NCBI RefSeq assembly: GCF_000722685.1
Contig: NZ_JPFV01000015.1
Span: 248,001-312,000 of the forward strand
Source: Streptococcus mitis
GTDB lineage: Bacteria; Bacillota; Bacilli; Lactobacillales; Streptococcaceae
Direction of reading: 5' to 3'
DNA: 64,000 bases
Shown here: one piece after another, positions 17,907 to 28,962 of the stretch
Layout of the letters: the number at the start of each line of letters is the position of its first letter
Position numbering within the stretch: position 1 is the stretch's first letter
The notes under the pieces: generated by a model
Databases searched by the model: none
What the model saw: only the letters and a program-made list of their open reading frames with translations
Told to the model about the DNA's origin: nothing
Position numbers and translations under genes: made by a program

Positions 17907-18968
17907 CTAAATGACTATCAACTCTTTTGGAGCTAGGGTCAACAATTCACAACCTGTTTCTGTAATCAAGATATCATCCTCGATACGAACCCCATATTTG
18001 CCTTCGATATAGATACCTGGCTCATCTGTCAATGCCATACCTGCCTTAATAGTTTCTGTAGAAGTCTGGCTAAAGTAAGGTTCTTCATGGATGTCCAGTC
18101 CAATACCGTGACCAATACCGTGTGTAAAGTAGTCGCCATAGCCTGCTTCGATGATAATATCACGAGGAATTTTGTCAAAGTCTCGGAAACCTAATCCTGC
18201 CTTAGCCTGGTCAATCAAGGCTTGGTTGGCTTTCAAAACCGTATTGTAAATCTCTGCTTGCTCGTCGCTAACATGCCCTAGATAGATAGTCCGTGTCATA
18301 TCACTGACATAGTGGTCATAAAGGCAACCGAAGTCCATTGTAATGGCTTCTCCTAGCTCCACTGGTTTGTGCATAGGATGGGCATGAGGTTTCGAAGAGT
18401 TGATGCCACTTGCTAAAATAGTATCAAATGATAGGCCTGAAGCTCCCAACTCACGCATACGGAAGTCAAGGAAGTTGGCAATCTCAATTTCAGTCTTTCC
18501 TGGCTTAATAAAGTCAAGCGCATCGCGGAAAGCTTGGTCTGAGATAGAACAAGCCTTGCGAATCGCTGCAATCTCCGCTTCATCCTTAATCATTCGAAGA
18601 CCTTCGACAAACTGAGTTTGTGGAAGCAAGCCAATTCCTTCAAAAGCTGCCTGCATACGGTGATAATAAGAGACCGAAATCTCGTCCTCAAAACCGATGC
18701 GAGACAAGCCCATATCCTTAACAATGCCTGCAATAACAGCTAATTCATCGCGGTCAGCCACAATCTCAAACCCACTGGTTTCTTGCTTAGCTGCAATGAT
18801 ATAGCGAGAGTCTGTCACCAAGACCTGACGGTCACGGCTGATGAATACTGTTCCATTTGAACCCCAAAAACCAGTCAAGTAATAGACGTTTTTAAGATTG
18901 TTGATGATAATGCCATCTAGTTCTTTTTCTTGCATTTTAGTTAGAAATGCTTGTACGCGTTTATTCAT
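17907..18968 (-). CDS. pepP: M24 family Xaa-Pro aminopeptidase/dipeptidase
   Basis: 353 aa with a pita-bread metallopeptidase domain after an N-terminal creatinase-like domain. Metal ligands are in [19 protein letters not shown] (Asp, Asp), [18 protein letters not shown] (His), [10 protein letters not shown] (Glu) and GVRIEDDI (Glu). It cleaves the bond before proline in peptides, in the cytoplasm. The start overlaps the end of uvrA by 8 nt, so the two are cotranscribed. The symbol is by family; pepQ would be equally used. Confidence 0.9.
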   Translation of the reverse strand: MNKRVQAFLTKMQEKELDGIIINNLKNVYYLTGFWGSNGTVFISRDRQVLVTDSRYIIAAKQETSGFEIVADRDELAVIAGIVKDMGLSRIGFEDEISVSYYHRMQAAFEGIGLLPQTQFVEGLRMIKDEAEIAAIRKACSISDQAFRDALDFIKPGKTEIEIANFLDFRMRELGASGLSFDTILASGINSSKPHAHPMHKPVELGEAITMDFGCLYDHYVSDMTRTIYLGHVSDEQAEIYNTVLKANQALIDQAKAGLGFRDFDKIPRDIIIEAGYGDYFTHGIGHGIGLDIHEEPYFSQTSTETIKAGMALTDEPGIYIEGKYGVRIEDDILITETGCELLTLAPKELIVI

Positions 18969-21792
18969 GATGTAACTTTCCTTTCAAATAATGTCCTGTG
19001 TAGCTGGCTTCATTGGCCGCTACTTCTTCTGGAGTTCCTGTTGCGATGATAGTTCCACCGCCGACACCGCCCTCAGGTCCCAAGTCAATAATATGGTCTG
19101 CTGTCTTGATAACGTCTAAATTGTGCTCGATAACAAGGACTGTATTGCCATCGTCAACAAAGCGAGCTAAAACCTTGAGCAAGCGAGCGATATCCTCAGT
19201 ATGAAGCCCTGTCGTCGGCTCATCCAAAATATAGAATGACTTGCCTGTCGAGCGTTTGTGGAGTTCGCTAGCCAGCTTCATACGCTGGGCTTCTCCCCCA
19301 GAAAGAGTGGTAGCTGGTTGACCTAGCGTCACATAGCCCAGTCCCACATCCTTGATAGTCTGAAGTTTACGTTGAATTTTCGGAATATGTTGGAAGAATT
19401 CCACCGCATCGTTGACCGTCATGTCCAAGACCTGTGAAATATTTTTTTCCTTGTAGTGAACTTCTAGGGTTTCACTGTTGTAGCGGGTTCCGTGGCAGAC
19501 CTCACAAGACACATAAACATCTGGCAAGAAGTGCATCTCAATCTTGATGATCCCGTCACCTGAGCAGGCTTCACAGCGACCTCCCTTAACATTGAAACTG
19601 AAACGTCCCTTTTTGTAACCACGAATCTTAGCCTCATTTGTCTGGGCAAAAAGGTCACGTATATCGTCAAAAACTCCTGTATAGGTAGCTGGGTTGGACC
19701 TCGGCGTTCGTCCGATAGGGCTCTGATCAATATCAATCAAGCGGTCTACATGCTCAATCCCTGTAATCGTTTTAAACTTACCAGGTTTGTCTGAATTGCG
19801 GTTGAGCTTCTGGGCAATAGCTTTTTTGAGAATGCTATTGATTAGGGTCGATTTCCCTGAGCCCGACACCCCTGTCACTGCGATGAATTTTCCTAGTGGG
19901 AAGCGAGCTGTGACATTTTGCAGGTTGTTCTCACGCGCTCCCGTCACCTCGATAAAACGACCATTACCAACACGGCGTTCTTCTGGTACTGGAATGGCAC
20001 GTTTGCCTGACAAGTACTGACCTGTGATAGACTTACTATTACGAGCTACCTGTTTAGGCGTACCTGCAGCGACAATCTCCCCACCAAAAACACCGGCACC
20101 GGGACCAACGTCAATCAGATAATCCGCCTCGCGCATGGTATCTTCATCATGTTCCACTACTATGAGAGTATTACCCAAATCACGCATCTTTTTGAGACTG
20201 GCAATCAGGCGATCATTATCCCTCTGGTGGAGCCCAATCGATGGCTCATCTAGGATATAGAGGACGCCTGATAGGTTGGAACCAATTTGTGTTGCCAAAC
20301 GAATACGCTGACTTTCCCCACCTGAAAGGGTTCCTGCTGAACGAGACAGAGTCAGATAGTTAAGACCCACGTTATTAAGGAAGGTCAAACGGTCCTTGAT
20401 TTCCTTGAGAATGGGACGAGCAATGATGGCTTCATTTTCAGACAAGGTTAACTGGCTCACCAACTCCAAGTGGTCTGCGATAGACAGGTCTGAAATTTCT
20501 CCGATATGCGGCCCTTGGTCACCACCAACACGGACAGACAAGGCCTGGTCATTGAGACGGTAACCATGACAGGTTCCGCAGGTCAGCTCATTCATGTAAA
20601 GGCGCATCTGGGTGCGAGTGTAGTCACTATTAGTTTCATGGTAGCGACGTTTGATATTATTAACAACTCCCTCAAAAGGAATATCGATATCGCGCACGCC
20701 ACCAAATTCATTCTCATAGTGGAAATGGAATTCCTTACCATCTGAGCCGTAGAGAATCAAGTTCTTATCTTCTTCTGACAAGTCCTCAAAAGGCTTATCC
20801 ATATCCACTCCAAAAGCTGTCATAGCCTGCTCTAGCATGTTTGGATAGTAGTTGGATGAGATGGGATTCCAAGGAGCCAAGGCTCCCTCACGTAAGGTTT
20901 TGCTGGCATCTGGTACTACCAAATCAGTATCCACCTCCAGCTTGATGCCCAAGCCATCACACTCACTACAAGAACCAAAAGGAGCATTGAAGGAGAAGAG
21001 ACGCGGCTCTAACTCTGGAACAGTAAAGCCACAAACTGGACAGGCATAATGCTCAGAGAACAACAACTCAGAGTCGTCCATAGTGTCGATAATGACATAA
21101 CCTTCTGCAATACGAAGGGCAGCCTCAATGGAATCAAAGAGACGACTACGGATACCCTCCTTGATGACAATACGGTCAACCACGACATCGATATTGTGTT
21201 GCTTACTCTTAGACAACTCTGGCACTTCGGTCACATCATAGACTTCCCCATCCACACGGACACGGACATACCCATCTTTCTGAACCTTCTCGATAACACT
21301 CTTATGTTGGCCTTTTTTCTTGCGGATGACAGGGGCCAAAATCTGCAAGCGCTGGCGTTCAGGCAATTCCAAAACCTTATCCACAATTTGCTCCACAGAA
21401 GAAGCCTTGATAGCTCCATGCCCGTTGATACAGTAAGGCGTCCCCACACGCGCGTAGAGGAGACGCAGATAGTCATTGATTTCAGTCGTTGTTCCCACCG
21501 TCGAGCGAGGATTTTTACTAGTCGTTTTCTGGTCGATGGAAATAGCGGGGCTGAGACCATCAATAGCATCTACATCAGGCTTCTCCATATTCCCCAAGAA
21601 TTGACGAGCGTAGGCTGACAAACTCTCCACATAGCGACGTTGACCCTCCGCATAGAGGGTATCAAAGGCCAGACTGGATTTCCCTGAACCTGACAAGCCG
21701 GTCACGACAACCAACTTGTCTCGTGGAATTTCCACGTCAATATTTTTTAAATTATGGGCACGCGCCCCATGAATGACAATTTTATCTTGCAT
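18961..21792 (-). CDS. uvrA: excinuclease ABC subunit A
   Basis: 943 aa, standard length. Two ABC modules: Walker [10 protein letters not shown] near residue 33 and [10 protein letters not shown] in the C-terminal half. Signature motifs [12 protein letters not shown] and [12 protein letters not shown], and zinc fingers CPVC...CSEC and CEAC...CEVC, are all visible. UvrA finds bulky DNA lesions and loads UvrB in nucleotide excision repair. I start at [15 protein letters not shown] (21792), the conserved N-terminus. It is followed by the M24 peptidase gene in the same operon. Confidence 0.97.
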   Translation of the reverse strand: MQDKIVIHGARAHNLKNIDVEIPRDKLVVVTGLSGSGKSSLAFDTLYAEGQRRYVESLSAYARQFLGNMEKPDVDAIDGLSPAISIDQKTTSKNPRSTVGTTTEINDYLRLLYARVGTPYCINGHGAIKASSVEQIVDKVLELPERQRLQILAPVIRKKKGQHKSVIEKVQKDGYVRVRVDGEVYDVTEVPELSKSKQHNIDVVVDRIVIKEGIRSRLFDSIEAALRIAEGYVIIDTMDDSELLFSEHYACPVCGFTVPELEPRLFSFNAPFGSCSECDGLGIKLEVDTDLVVPDASKTLREGALAPWNPISSNYYPNMLEQAMTAFGVDMDKPFEDLSEEDKNLILYGSDGKEFHFHYENEFGGVRDIDIPFEGVVNNIKRRYHETNSDYTRTQMRLYMNELTCGTCHGYRLNDQALSVRVGGDQGPHIGEISDLSIADHLELVSQLTLSENEAIIARPILKEIKDRLTFLNNVGLNYLTLSRSAGTLSGGESQRIRLATQIGSNLSGVLYILDEPSIGLHQRDNDRLIASLKKMRDLGNTLIVVEHDEDTMREADYLIDVGPGAGVFGGEIVAAGTPKQVARNSKSITGQYLSGKRAIPVPEERRVGNGRFIEVTGARENNLQNVTARFPLGKFIAVTGVSGSGKSTLINSILKKAIAQKLNRNSDKPGKFKTITGIEHVDRLIDIDQSPIGRTPRSNPATYTGVFDDIRDLFAQTNEAKIRGYKKGRFSFNVKGGRCEACSGDGIIKIEMHFLPDVYVSCEVCHGTRYNSETLEVHYKEKNISQVLDMTVNDAVEFFQHIPKIQRKLQTIKDVGLGYVTLGQPATTLSGGEAQRMKLASELHKRSTGKSFYILDEPTTGLHTEDIARLLKVLARFVDDGNTVLVIEHNLDVIKTADHIIDLGPEGGVGGGTIIATGTPEEVAANEASYTGHYLKGKLHHE

Positions 21793-21823
21793 CTTTGTTC
21801 TTTCTAGTCCATTATTGCTTACC

Positions 21824-21832
21824 ATTATACCA
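21824..21832 (-). promoter_or_regulatory. extended -10 promoter of uvrA
   Basis: Minus strand TGG-TATAAT, with TATAAT at 21824-21829, 31 nt before the uvrA start. It is divergent from the corA promoter (TATAAT at 21874-21879 on the plus strand). Confidence 0.6.
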
Positions 21833-21873
21833 AAAAAAGTGAGATTCTATTACCCAAAAGGCTGAATTTGTAG

Positions 21874-21879
21874 TATAAT
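21874..21879 (+). promoter_or_regulatory. -10 box of the corA promoter
   Basis: TATAAT on the plus strand, 44 nt before the corA ATG, with only a weak -35 (around 21851). AGAAAGGATAAGGGAT gives the ribosome binding site. Confidence 0.5.
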
Positions 21880-21923
21880 AGTACGGTGTGAAAAAATCTG
21901 AAAAATGAGAAAGGATAAGGGAT

Positions 21924-22868
21924 ATGAAACAAGTTTTTCTCTCTACAACAACTGAATTTAAAGAGATCGATACGCTTGAACCGGGTACTTGGATCAATCT
22001 CGTTAATCCGACTCAAAATGAATCACTCGAAATCGCCAACGCCTTCGATATCGATATTGCCGACCTTCGTGCACCACTCGATGCGGAAGAAATGTCTCGT
22101 ATTACCATCGAAGATGAGTATACTTTGATCATCGTGGACGTGCCGGTCACAGAAGAAAGAAATAACCGCACCTACTACGTCACCATCCCGCTTGGTATTA
22201 TCATCACTGAGGAAACCATTATCACTACTTGTTTGGAACCATTACCGGTCCTCGATGTCTTTATCAACCGTCGCTTGCGTAATTTCTATACCTTCATGCG
22301 CTCACGTTTTATCTTCCAGATTCTCTATCGCAATGCAGAGCTTTACCTAACAGCCCTTCGTTCGATTGACCGTAAGAGTGAACAAATCGAAAGTCAACTG
22401 CATCAATCAACTCGTAACGAAGAATTGATTGAGCTCATGGAATTGGAAAAAACCATCGTCTATTTCAAGGCTTCCCTCAAAACAAATGAGCGTGTGATTA
22501 AGAAATTGACCAGCTCAACCAGCAATATCAAGAAATACCTTGAGGACGAAGACCTACTTGAAGATACCCTGATTGAAACCCAACAGGCCATCGAGATGGC
22601 AGACATTTACGGAAATGTCCTTCATTCCATGACAGAAACCTTTGCCTCTATCATTTCCAACAACCAGAACAACATCATGAAAACCTTGGCCCTTGTGACC
22701 ATCGTCATGTCCATCCCAACCATGGTCTTCTCTGCCTACGGGATGAACTTTAAGGATAATGAAATCCCCCTAAACGGCGAGCCAAATGCCTTCTGGTTAA
22801 TCGTCTTTATCGCCTTTGCTATGAGTGTCTCGCTCACTCTCTATCTCATCCATAAAAAATGGTTCTAA
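21924..22868 (+). CDS. corA: CorA family magnesium/cobalt transporter
   Basis: 314 aa. A long cytoplasmic N-terminal domain and stalk helix (residues 1-250) are followed by two membrane helices. The pore motif GMN is present in VFSAYGMNFKDNEIPL between them. CorA forms a pentameric Mg2+ channel in the plasma membrane. It is followed after 11 nt by a DUF1129 gene, with which it shares a terminator. Confidence 0.95.
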   Translation: MKQVFLSTTTEFKEIDTLEPGTWINLVNPTQNESLEIANAFDIDIADLRAPLDAEEMSRITIEDEYTLIIVDVPVTEERNNRTYYVTIPLGIIITEETIITTCLEPLPVLDVFINRRLRNFYTFMRSRFIFQILYRNAELYLTALRSIDRKSEQIESQLHQSTRNEELIELMELEKTIVYFKASLKTNERVIKKLTSSTSNIKKYLEDEDLLEDTLIETQQAIEMADIYGNVLHSMTETFASIISNNQNNIMKTLALVTIVMSIPTMVFSAYGMNFKDNEIPLNGEPNAFWLIVFIAFAMSVSLTLYLIHKKWF

Positions 22869-22879
22869 GAGGAGTTCCT

Positions 22880-23557
22880 ATGTCTCAGATTAATCTACAA
22901 AAATTAACCAAGAAAAACCAAGAGTTTGTCCACATCGCTACCCAACAATTCATCAAAGATGGGAAAACTGACGCTGAAATCAAGACTATTTTTGAGGAAG
23001 TTATTCCCCAAATCCTTGAAGAGCAAGCCAAAGGCACTACTGCTCGTTCCCTCTATGGCGCACCGACCCACTGGGCTCATAGCTTCTCTGTCAAGGAGCA
23101 GTACGAAAAAGAGCATCCAAAAGAAAATGATGATCCAAAACTCATGATTATGGACTCGGCTCTTTTCATCACTAGCCTCTTTGCCCTCGTCAGCGCCCTC
23201 ACAACCTTCTTCTCAGCAGATCAGGCTATCGGTTACGGTTTGATTACCCTTCTGCTAGTTGGACTGGTTGGTGGTTTTGCCTTCTACTTGATGTACTACT
23301 TTGTTTACCAATACTATGGACCAGATATGGACCGCAGCCAACGTCCACCTTTCTGGAAATCTGTACTGGTTATCCTAGCTTCTATGTTCCTTTGGTTGCT
23401 TGTCTTCTTTGCAACAAGCTTCCTACCAGCTAGCCTTAACCCAGTACTTGCTCCATTGCCACTAGCTATTATCGGAGCAGTTCTCCTAGCCCTTCGCTTC
23501 TATCTCAAGAAACGCTTGAACATCCGCAGCGCAAGTGCAGGACCAACACGCTATTAA
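22880..23557 (+). CDS. DUF1129 family membrane protein
   Basis: 225 aa. It starts MSQINLQKLTKKNQEFVHIA after AGGAG. The N-terminal soluble part is about 85 aa and helical; then come four hydrophobic helices (for example FITSLFALVSALTTFF and VLVILASMFLWLLVFFATSF). It matches the DUF1129/YdgC-type pattern of lactic acid bacteria. It lies in an operon with corA. No function is known; a link to magnesium handling is suggested only by the neighbour. Confidence 0.85.
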   Translation: MSQINLQKLTKKNQEFVHIATQQFIKDGKTDAEIKTIFEEVIPQILEEQAKGTTARSLYGAPTHWAHSFSVKEQYEKEHPKENDDPKLMIMDSALFITSLFALVSALTTFFSADQAIGYGLITLLLVGLVGGFAFYLMYYFVYQYYGPDMDRSQRPPFWKSVLVILASMFLWLLVFFATSFLPASLNPVLAPLPLAIIGAVLLALRFYLKKRLNIRSASAGPTRY

Positions 23558-23566
23558 GAGAATGAT

Positions 23567-23596
23567 AAAAGCAACTGCAGGTGCGGTTGCTTTTTT
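23567..23596 (+). terminator. terminator of corA-DUF1129
   Basis: Stem AAAAGCAAC/GTTGCTTTT with loop tgcaggtgcg, followed by T6, 9 nt after the stop codon. Confidence 0.9.
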
Positions 23597-23696
23597 ACTA
23601 CTTTCCTGATTTAAAAGTATTCTTCTGACATCCCACATAGCTTTCTCTTATCTTTTGTGATAAAATAGGCTCAATCTATTTCTAGGAGGATGAGAT

Positions 23697-24731
23697 ATGG
23701 TTTCTACTATTGGTATTGTTAGTTTATCTAGTGGCATTATCGGTGAAGACTTTGTCAAACACGAAGTGGACTTGGGTGTCCAACGTCTCAAGGATTTGGG
23801 ACTCAATCCTATCTTTTTGCCCCATTCGTTAAAAGGATTAGACTTTATCAAGGACCATCCTGAAGCCCGTGCGGAGGATTTGATGCAGGCCTTTTCGGAC
23901 GATAGCATCGACATGATCCTATGCGCCATCGGTGGGGATGATACCTATCGTTTGTTGCCCTACCTTTTTGAAAATGACCAACTAGAAAAAGTTATCAAAC
24001 AAAAGATTTTTCTTGGTTTCTCGGATACAACCATGAACCATCTCATGTTGCATAAACTAGGAATCAAGACTTTTTATGGTCAATCCTTCTTAGCAGACAT
24101 TTGTGAATTAGACAAAGAAATGCTAGCCTATAGCCTTCACTACTTCAAAGAATTGATTGAGACAGGAAGAATCTCAGAAATCCGCCCTAGCAATGTTTGG
24201 TATGAGGAACGAACTGATTTTAGTTCCAAGGCTTTGGGGACACCTCGTGTCAGTCATGCAAATACCGGTTTCGAGCTGTTGCGGGGAAATGCCCAGTTCG
24301 AGGGGAAAATCCTCGGTGGTTGCCTCGAATCCCTCTACGATATCTTTGACAACTCTCGATACACAGATAGCACGGAGCTCTGTCAAAAATACAAACTTTT
24401 CCCTGACTTGTCAGACTGGGAAGGAAAAATCCTCTTGCTAGAAACAAGCGAAGAAAAGCCTGAACCAGAAGACTTCAAAAAGATGTTGCAGACTTTAAAG
24501 GAAACTGGTATATTCGAGGCCATCAATGGACTCTTAGTCGGAAAACCTATGGATGAAACTTTCTATGACGACTATAAAAAGGCACTATTGAATATCATTG
24601 ACAGCAATATCCCGATTATCTATAATCTAAATGTCGGCCACGCAACTCCAAGAGCAATTGTACCCTTTGGGGTCCATGCTCATGTAGATGCACAGGAACA
24701 AGTCATTCGCTTTGACTATAACAAAAAATAA
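23697..24731 (+). CDS. S66 family peptidase (LD-carboxypeptidase / MccF-like)
   Basis: 344 aa. The nucleophile region is seen in ILCAIGGDDTYRLLPYL (about residues 75-91) and GFSDTTMNHLM; S66 enzymes use a Ser-His-Glu triad, with the His in VGHATPRAIVPFGV near the C-terminus. The family contains LD-carboxypeptidases that trim peptidoglycan tetrapeptides and MccF proteins that inactivate microcin C. No signal peptide, so MccF-like cytoplasmic use is likelier than wall work. AGGAGG upstream. It stands alone. Confidence 0.87.
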   Translation: MVSTIGIVSLSSGIIGEDFVKHEVDLGVQRLKDLGLNPIFLPHSLKGLDFIKDHPEARAEDLMQAFSDDSIDMILCAIGGDDTYRLLPYLFENDQLEKVIKQKIFLGFSDTTMNHLMLHKLGIKTFYGQSFLADICELDKEMLAYSLHYFKELIETGRISEIRPSNVWYEERTDFSSKALGTPRVSHANTGFELLRGNAQFEGKILGGCLESLYDIFDNSRYTDSTELCQKYKLFPDLSDWEGKILLLETSEEKPEPEDFKKMLQTLKETGIFEAINGLLVGKPMDETFYDDYKKALLNIIDSNIPIIYNLNVGHATPRAIVPFGVHAHVDAQEQVIRFDYNKK

Positions 24732-24836
24732 ATAGTTTCTCTATTTTTGTGTTTTTGTATTAGTTTTCATTACAATTTGTATTTGAATTTATTGCATTTC
24801 GCTAATTTCTATGATATCCTTTTAAAGGAGGTGTAT

Positions 24837-25100
24837 ATGACAAAACAAAAAATTAATCGAATCGTAGGTTCTATTGGTGCCTTTATTGGAATTATAGTAT
24901 TTATTGCCTACATACCTCAAATTATCGCTAATTTACAGGGAAATAAAGCTCAACCATTTCAACCTTTATCAGCTGCAATATCTTGCTTAATCTGGGTTAT
25001 TTATGGATGGACAAAGGAACCTAAGAAGGATTGGATACTCATCATTCCAAATTCAGCTGGTGTTATTTTAGGTGGAATCACTTTTCTGACTTCACTCTAA
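24837..25100 (+). CDS. SemiSWEET family transporter
   Basis: 87 aa with three membrane helices. The PQ-loop motif is YIPQIIANLQG (residues about 26-36) and a PN pair is in WILIIPNSAGVILGG in the third helix, as in bacterial SemiSWEETs, which dimerise to pass sugars. I start at 24837 after AAAGGAGGTG; the longer reading has no ribosome binding site. Flanked by a terminator; substrate unknown. Confidence 0.85.
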   Translation: MTKQKINRIVGSIGAFIGIIVFIAYIPQIIANLQGNKAQPFQPLSAAISCLIWVIYGWTKEPKKDWILIIPNSAGVILGGITFLTSL

Positions 25101-25114
25101 CCAATCTAATAGTA

Positions 25115-25154
25115 TATATAAAAAGCTGGGAAAAATTTCTCAGCTTTTTATATA
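25115..25154. terminator. bidirectional terminator between the SemiSWEET gene and tag
   Basis: A perfect 14-bp stem (TATATAAAAAGCTG and its complement) around a 12-nt loop, with A and T runs on both sides. It serves the plus-strand SemiSWEET gene and the minus-strand mutL-ruvA-tag operon. Confidence 0.9.
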
Positions 25155-25183
25155 TTCTCAGATATGCTAGTTACCTGTACACA

Positions 25184-25747
25184 CTAGTGACCGCTTTTCC
25201 ACTCACAATCATTCTCATGGTCATCAACTAGCCCTGCTGCTTGTAGAAAAGACAAGACAGCGACTGGGCCTGTGAACTTGAAACCTCGTTTTTTGAGATC
25301 TTTGGCTAATTTCTCAGACAAGGGTGTTTTAGCAGGGGCTTGGCGGTAATCGGGAACATCGTTAACGATCGTTTTCCCCTCAACAAAAGACCAAAGATAG
25401 GCATCAAAAGAGCCATATTCTGCCTGTAGTCGTAGAAATGCTTGGGCGTTAGTCCGAGTAGCAAAAATCTTGGCTCTATTCCGAATGATGGCTGGATTCT
25501 CCAGCAAGGCTTCCAACTCGGTGTCGGTCATGTCTGCCACCGCTTGAATTTGATAGCCATGAAAGGCTTGACGGAAAGCTTGGCGTTTGTTGAGCACCGT
25601 TTCCCAAGACAGGCCTGCCTGATAGGTTTCCATACACAATAACTCAAACAATGCTTGATCATCATGGAGGGGCTGGCCCCACTCTTCATCATGATAGGTG
25701 ATATAGAGAAGATTGCTCATCTTGACCCAAGAACAACGTTTTGTCAT
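25184..25747 (-). CDS. tag: DNA-3-methyladenine glycosylase I
   Basis: 187 aa. It starts MTKRCSWVKMSNLLYITYHDEEWGQP with the Tag N-terminal CxW...YHDEEWG pattern and the METYQAGLSW substrate-pocket segment; zinc ligands include Cys5 and a C-terminal HENDC. It removes 3-methyladenine from alkylated DNA. Last gene of mutL-ruvA-tag, 9 nt after ruvA. Confidence 0.95.
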   Translation of the reverse strand: MTKRCSWVKMSNLLYITYHDEEWGQPLHDDQALFELLCMETYQAGLSWETVLNKRQAFRQAFHGYQIQAVADMTDTELEALLENPAIIRNRAKIFATRTNAQAFLRLQAEYGSFDAYLWSFVEGKTIVNDVPDYRQAPAKTPLSEKLAKDLKKRGFKFTGPVAVLSFLQAAGLVDDHENDCEWKSGH

Positions 25748-25756
25748 GCTCTGCTC

Positions 25757-26350
25757 CTATTTGACCAACATTTTAAGGGCTGACTTGATATAGTTCTCAG
25801 CTGTATCTGTCGTTCCTTCAAAGAATTTCTTGATTTTCTTAAGCTCGGTTGCCTTGTAGCCCAGTGCCAACATGGCCTCCATAGCTTCTTCCAGTTCTTG
25901 GTTTTCAGCGTGGGCTTGCACTGCGACCTTAGCAGGAAGTTCATCTCCTGCAACTACTACCTTGCCTTCCAAGTCCAGCACCATCTGCTGGGCTGTTTTC
26001 TTTCCAATTTTAGGGAACTTGGTCAAGTAGGTAATATTCTTGGTTTCGATAGCTTGAACCAAGCCAGCATTGTCATCAGCAGCGATAATAGCCAGAGCTG
26101 ATACAGGACCAATCCCAGATACCGAAATCAGACTGAGAAAGAGCTTTTTCTCGTCTTCTGAGCGAAATCCATAAAGCAGATGAGCATCCTCACGTACAAC
26201 TTGATGCATATAAATTTGAGCTTCTTGGTTGACCTGTCCTGAGTAGGCATAGGGATTGGCTACATGCAAAATATAACCGATACCGTTGACTTCAAGAACA
26301 ATGTATTTGGCAGTGATTTTGGTGATGATTCCTTTTAAATATTCGTACAT
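25757..26350 (-). CDS. ruvA: Holliday junction branch migration protein RuvA
   Basis: 197 aa. Domain I OB-fold ([26 protein letters not shown]), two helix-hairpin-helix motifs ([12 protein letters not shown] and [16 protein letters not shown]), and a C-terminal UBA-like domain that touches RuvB ([14 protein letters not shown]). RuvA tetramers hold the junction while RuvB pumps DNA. ruvB is not in this window. It lies 15 nt after mutL. Confidence 0.97.
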   Translation of the reverse strand: MYEYLKGIITKITAKYIVLEVNGIGYILHVANPYAYSGQVNQEAQIYMHQVVREDAHLLYGFRSEDEKKLFLSLISVSGIGPVSALAIIAADDNAGLVQAIETKNITYLTKFPKIGKKTAQQMVLDLEGKVVVAGDELPAKVAVQAHAENQELEEAMEAMLALGYKATELKKIKKFFEGTTDTAENYIKSALKMLVK

Positions 26351-26365
26351 AGTTTTCCTTTTAGT

Positions 26366-28315
26366 TTAATATTTCCCTAACTCACGGAGACTGGTGTGAT
26401 TTTCCTGAATGCGTCGGAACATCTTTTCCATATCCGACTTGGTGAAATGAACCAAAACAGGGCGTCCATGGGGACAGTTATAGGGATTGTCACATTGAGA
26501 AAGCTGATAGAGCAGCTGTCTAGCTGAGTGGTCATCGATACGATGGTTGGCCTTGATAGATCGCTTGCAGGACATCATGATAGCTAGCTCTGCTCGGTAT
26601 TTCTTGATAGAAACTTCCTTGGTTAAAAGGAGCATGTCGCACATTTCATAGATGCCTGACTCAATTTCCTCCTCTGCCATCCAAATAGGATGTTCACGCA
26701 GGATAAATTGATTTTCTCCGTACTCTGCTAGAAAGACGCCCACTTCCTCCAAATGTGTCATTCTTTCCTTGAGACGCAGAGCATCATCCGCAGGAAACTC
26801 AAAGATGTAAGGCACTAGAAGTTGCTGCTGGCTCTGGTCAACATCACCAATGCTTTCACGATACTCCTCGTACTTGACCCGTTCCTGCGCCGCATGTTGG
26901 TCTATGATGTAAAGTCCATCTCGCCCTTGGGCAAAGAGATAGGTTCCATGCATTTGCCCGAAAAATTCCAACTCTGGGAAGCTTGAAGATTCTTCTCGCT
27001 CCAGTTTGTCATAAGCCTTATCAAGACTAGCTAGGTCTAACTCCGGATGGTCTAATTGGTCATAGTTAGCAGGCTTTCTCTCTGCAAAATGCAGTTTTGC
27101 GGGCTTGGTCAGCTGGTCCAAGGTTTCCTTGGCAAATAAAGTTAAATCCTGTCCTTCATCAGTCAATTCTACCTGATAATCAGCCACCTCAGCTTGACTA
27201 GGTCTTGTCGGCTCAGTATTCTCATAGTAGAGCGTATTTTCTTTGAGTGGGAGAATGGTCTGCTCCACCTTCTCACGATTGCGCACGGTCGACTTGGCAA
27301 GATTTTCCAAGGCATCTGGTATCAAAGTTTGCTCCTTGAGACTGTTGGAAATAGCTTCTGAGACCAGGGTCATCAGTTCTTTTTCCTTGGAAATCCGCAC
27401 CTCTTGCTTAGTCGGATGGACATTGACATCCGCTAGATAAGGATCGATATGGATGTGAATGACAGCCAGTGGAAAACGCCCCACCATGAGCTTACTGCCA
27501 TAACCGTCAAGAATAGCACGATTGAGTAAAAAGTTCTTGATATAACGGCCATTGATGAAGAGACTGATATAATTGCGATTGGCCCGAGTTAACTCAGGCA
27601 AGGACACAAAACCTGAAATTTCGAAATCTAGGTCAGAATTCTCAATTTCAATCATCTTCTTGGCACTCGCCAAACCGTAAATCCCTGCAATAGCTTGACG
27701 CAGTTGACCAGTCCCAGCTGTCCGCGTCATTTCCTTGCCATCACTAATCAAGCTGAAAGAAATCTCAGGATGGGCCAAGCCCAGACGGTTGACAATATCA
27801 ATGATATGAGACAGCTCCGCTTGCTGGCTCTTCATATACTTGAGGCGGGCAGGCGTGTTGAAAAAGAGGTCCTCCACACAAACCTTGGTTCCCACAGGAC
27901 TGGTCGCTGGGATAATTTCTTCTACTTCTCCCCCACGTGCGACGAGCTTAGTCCCGTGACTTGCGCCATCCACCGTAGTCAAAAGAGTTAAGACACTAAC
28001 AGACGCTATAGAAGGTAGGGCTTCACCACGAAAACCAAGCGTCCGAATCCGAAAGAGATCTGCTTGATTTTTTATCTTACTGGTCGCATGGCGACGCAGG
28101 GCCAATTCCACCTCATCGTGGGCAATTCCATGACCATTATCTGTGATTTGAATCTTCTTGAGACCAGCTTCCTCAATCTCAATGATAATCTGACTAGAGC
28201 CAGCATCAATGGCATTTTCTACCAACTCTTTGACCACACTGGCAGGACGTTCAATGACCTCCCCAGCTGCAATCTGGTTTGCCAGCACCTCTGGCAATTC
28301 AATAATATGAGACAT
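26366..28315 (-). CDS. mutL: DNA mismatch repair protein MutL (HexB)
   Basis: 649 aa. The GHKL ATPase is at the N-terminus ([46 protein letters not shown]). The C-terminal dimerisation domain contains [18 protein letters not shown] and [11 protein letters not shown], which ends in the endonuclease-type CPHGRP motif of Gram-positive MutL. It couples MutS (HexA) to strand removal; in pneumococcus it is called hexB. First gene of the mutL-ruvA-tag operon. Confidence 0.97.
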   Translation of the reverse strand: MSHIIELPEVLANQIAAGEVIERPASVVKELVENAIDAGSSQIIIEIEEAGLKKIQITDNGHGIAHDEVELALRRHATSKIKNQADLFRIRTLGFRGEALPSIASVSVLTLLTTVDGASHGTKLVARGGEVEEIIPATSPVGTKVCVEDLFFNTPARLKYMKSQQAELSHIIDIVNRLGLAHPEISFSLISDGKEMTRTAGTGQLRQAIAGIYGLASAKKMIEIENSDLDFEISGFVSLPELTRANRNYISLFINGRYIKNFLLNRAILDGYGSKLMVGRFPLAVIHIHIDPYLADVNVHPTKQEVRISKEKELMTLVSEAISNSLKEQTLIPDALENLAKSTVRNREKVEQTILPLKENTLYYENTEPTRPSQAEVADYQVELTDEGQDLTLFAKETLDQLTKPAKLHFAERKPANYDQLDHPELDLASLDKAYDKLEREESSSFPELEFFGQMHGTYLFAQGRDGLYIIDQHAAQERVKYEEYRESIGDVDQSQQQLLVPYIFEFPADDALRLKERMTHLEEVGVFLAEYGENQFILREHPIWMAEEEIESGIYEMCDMLLLTKEVSIKKYRAELAIMMSCKRSIKANHRIDDHSARQLLYQLSQCDNPYNCPHGRPVLVHFTKSDMEKMFRRIQENHTSLRELGKY

Positions 28316-28521
28316 CTTTCAGCCCCTTTCTGTATCTATTTTCCTAGAAATTGATTAGTGCTATTATACCATATTTCAGATAGGACAGAAAAACAAGCAC
28401 CACATAGGAACCAAATCCCTCCACATAGACAAACTCCCTTGCCATAGGCTATAAAATAGTGTTTAATAAAGATATACAGGAAGTGATCACAACCTTGTAT
28501 AACTGAAAAGGAGAGAAATTT

Positions 28522-28962
28522 ATGAAAGTAGAACTACAGATTAGTGAAACTTACGAAGAGGAAAGACTGATTGTCCAAGCACCTCAGCCGACAGATAAAA
28601 TCCAGAAAGTCATCGAGTTCGCAGAAAATCTGGACCGAACAGAAACAATCAAAGGAAAGATTGATAATCAGGTCTATCTCGTTAAGATTGGTAAGATACA
28701 ACGCTTCTATATCGAGAATCGGAAGGTTCTAGCAGAAACGGCGAGCCAGACCTACAATATTGATTTACGGCTCTATCAAGTCCTTGAAATTCTGCCAAGC
28801 AATTTTATCCAAATTTCCCAATCAGAAATCATCAATATCAACTCCATCTCTCATCTCAAGCTCACGCCCAACGGTCTGGTAGAAATTTTCTTGAAAAACG
28901 AAAGCTTCACCTACTCTTCACGCCGTTACCTAAAAACCATCAAGGAGAAATTAGAACTATGA
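28522..28962 (+). CDS. LytTR-type DNA-binding regulator
   Basis: 146 aa. It has only a LytTR domain at the C-terminus (about residues 45-146: YLVKIGKIQRFYIENRKVLA, then LPSNFIQISQSEIININSIS and FTYSSRRYLKTIKEKL) and no receiver domain. Such stand-alone LytTR genes followed by a DUF3021 membrane protein form a common streptococcal pair in which the membrane protein is thought to restrain the regulator. AAAGGAGAG precedes the ATG. It overlaps the next gene by 4 nt. Confidence 0.88.
   Translation: MKVELQISETYEEERLIVQAPQPTDKIQKVIEFAENLDRTETIKGKIDNQVYLVKIGKIQRFYIENRKVLAETASQTYNIDLRLYQVLEILPSNFIQISQSEIININSISHLKLTPNGLVEIFLKNESFTYSSRRYLKTIKEKLEL

Noticed and set aside
19787..21618. Long open frames antisense to uvrA (for example 21049-21618 on the plus strand)
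   Set aside because: They lie wholly inside uvrA, which has full-length conserved motifs; no ribosome binding sites or recognisable domains.
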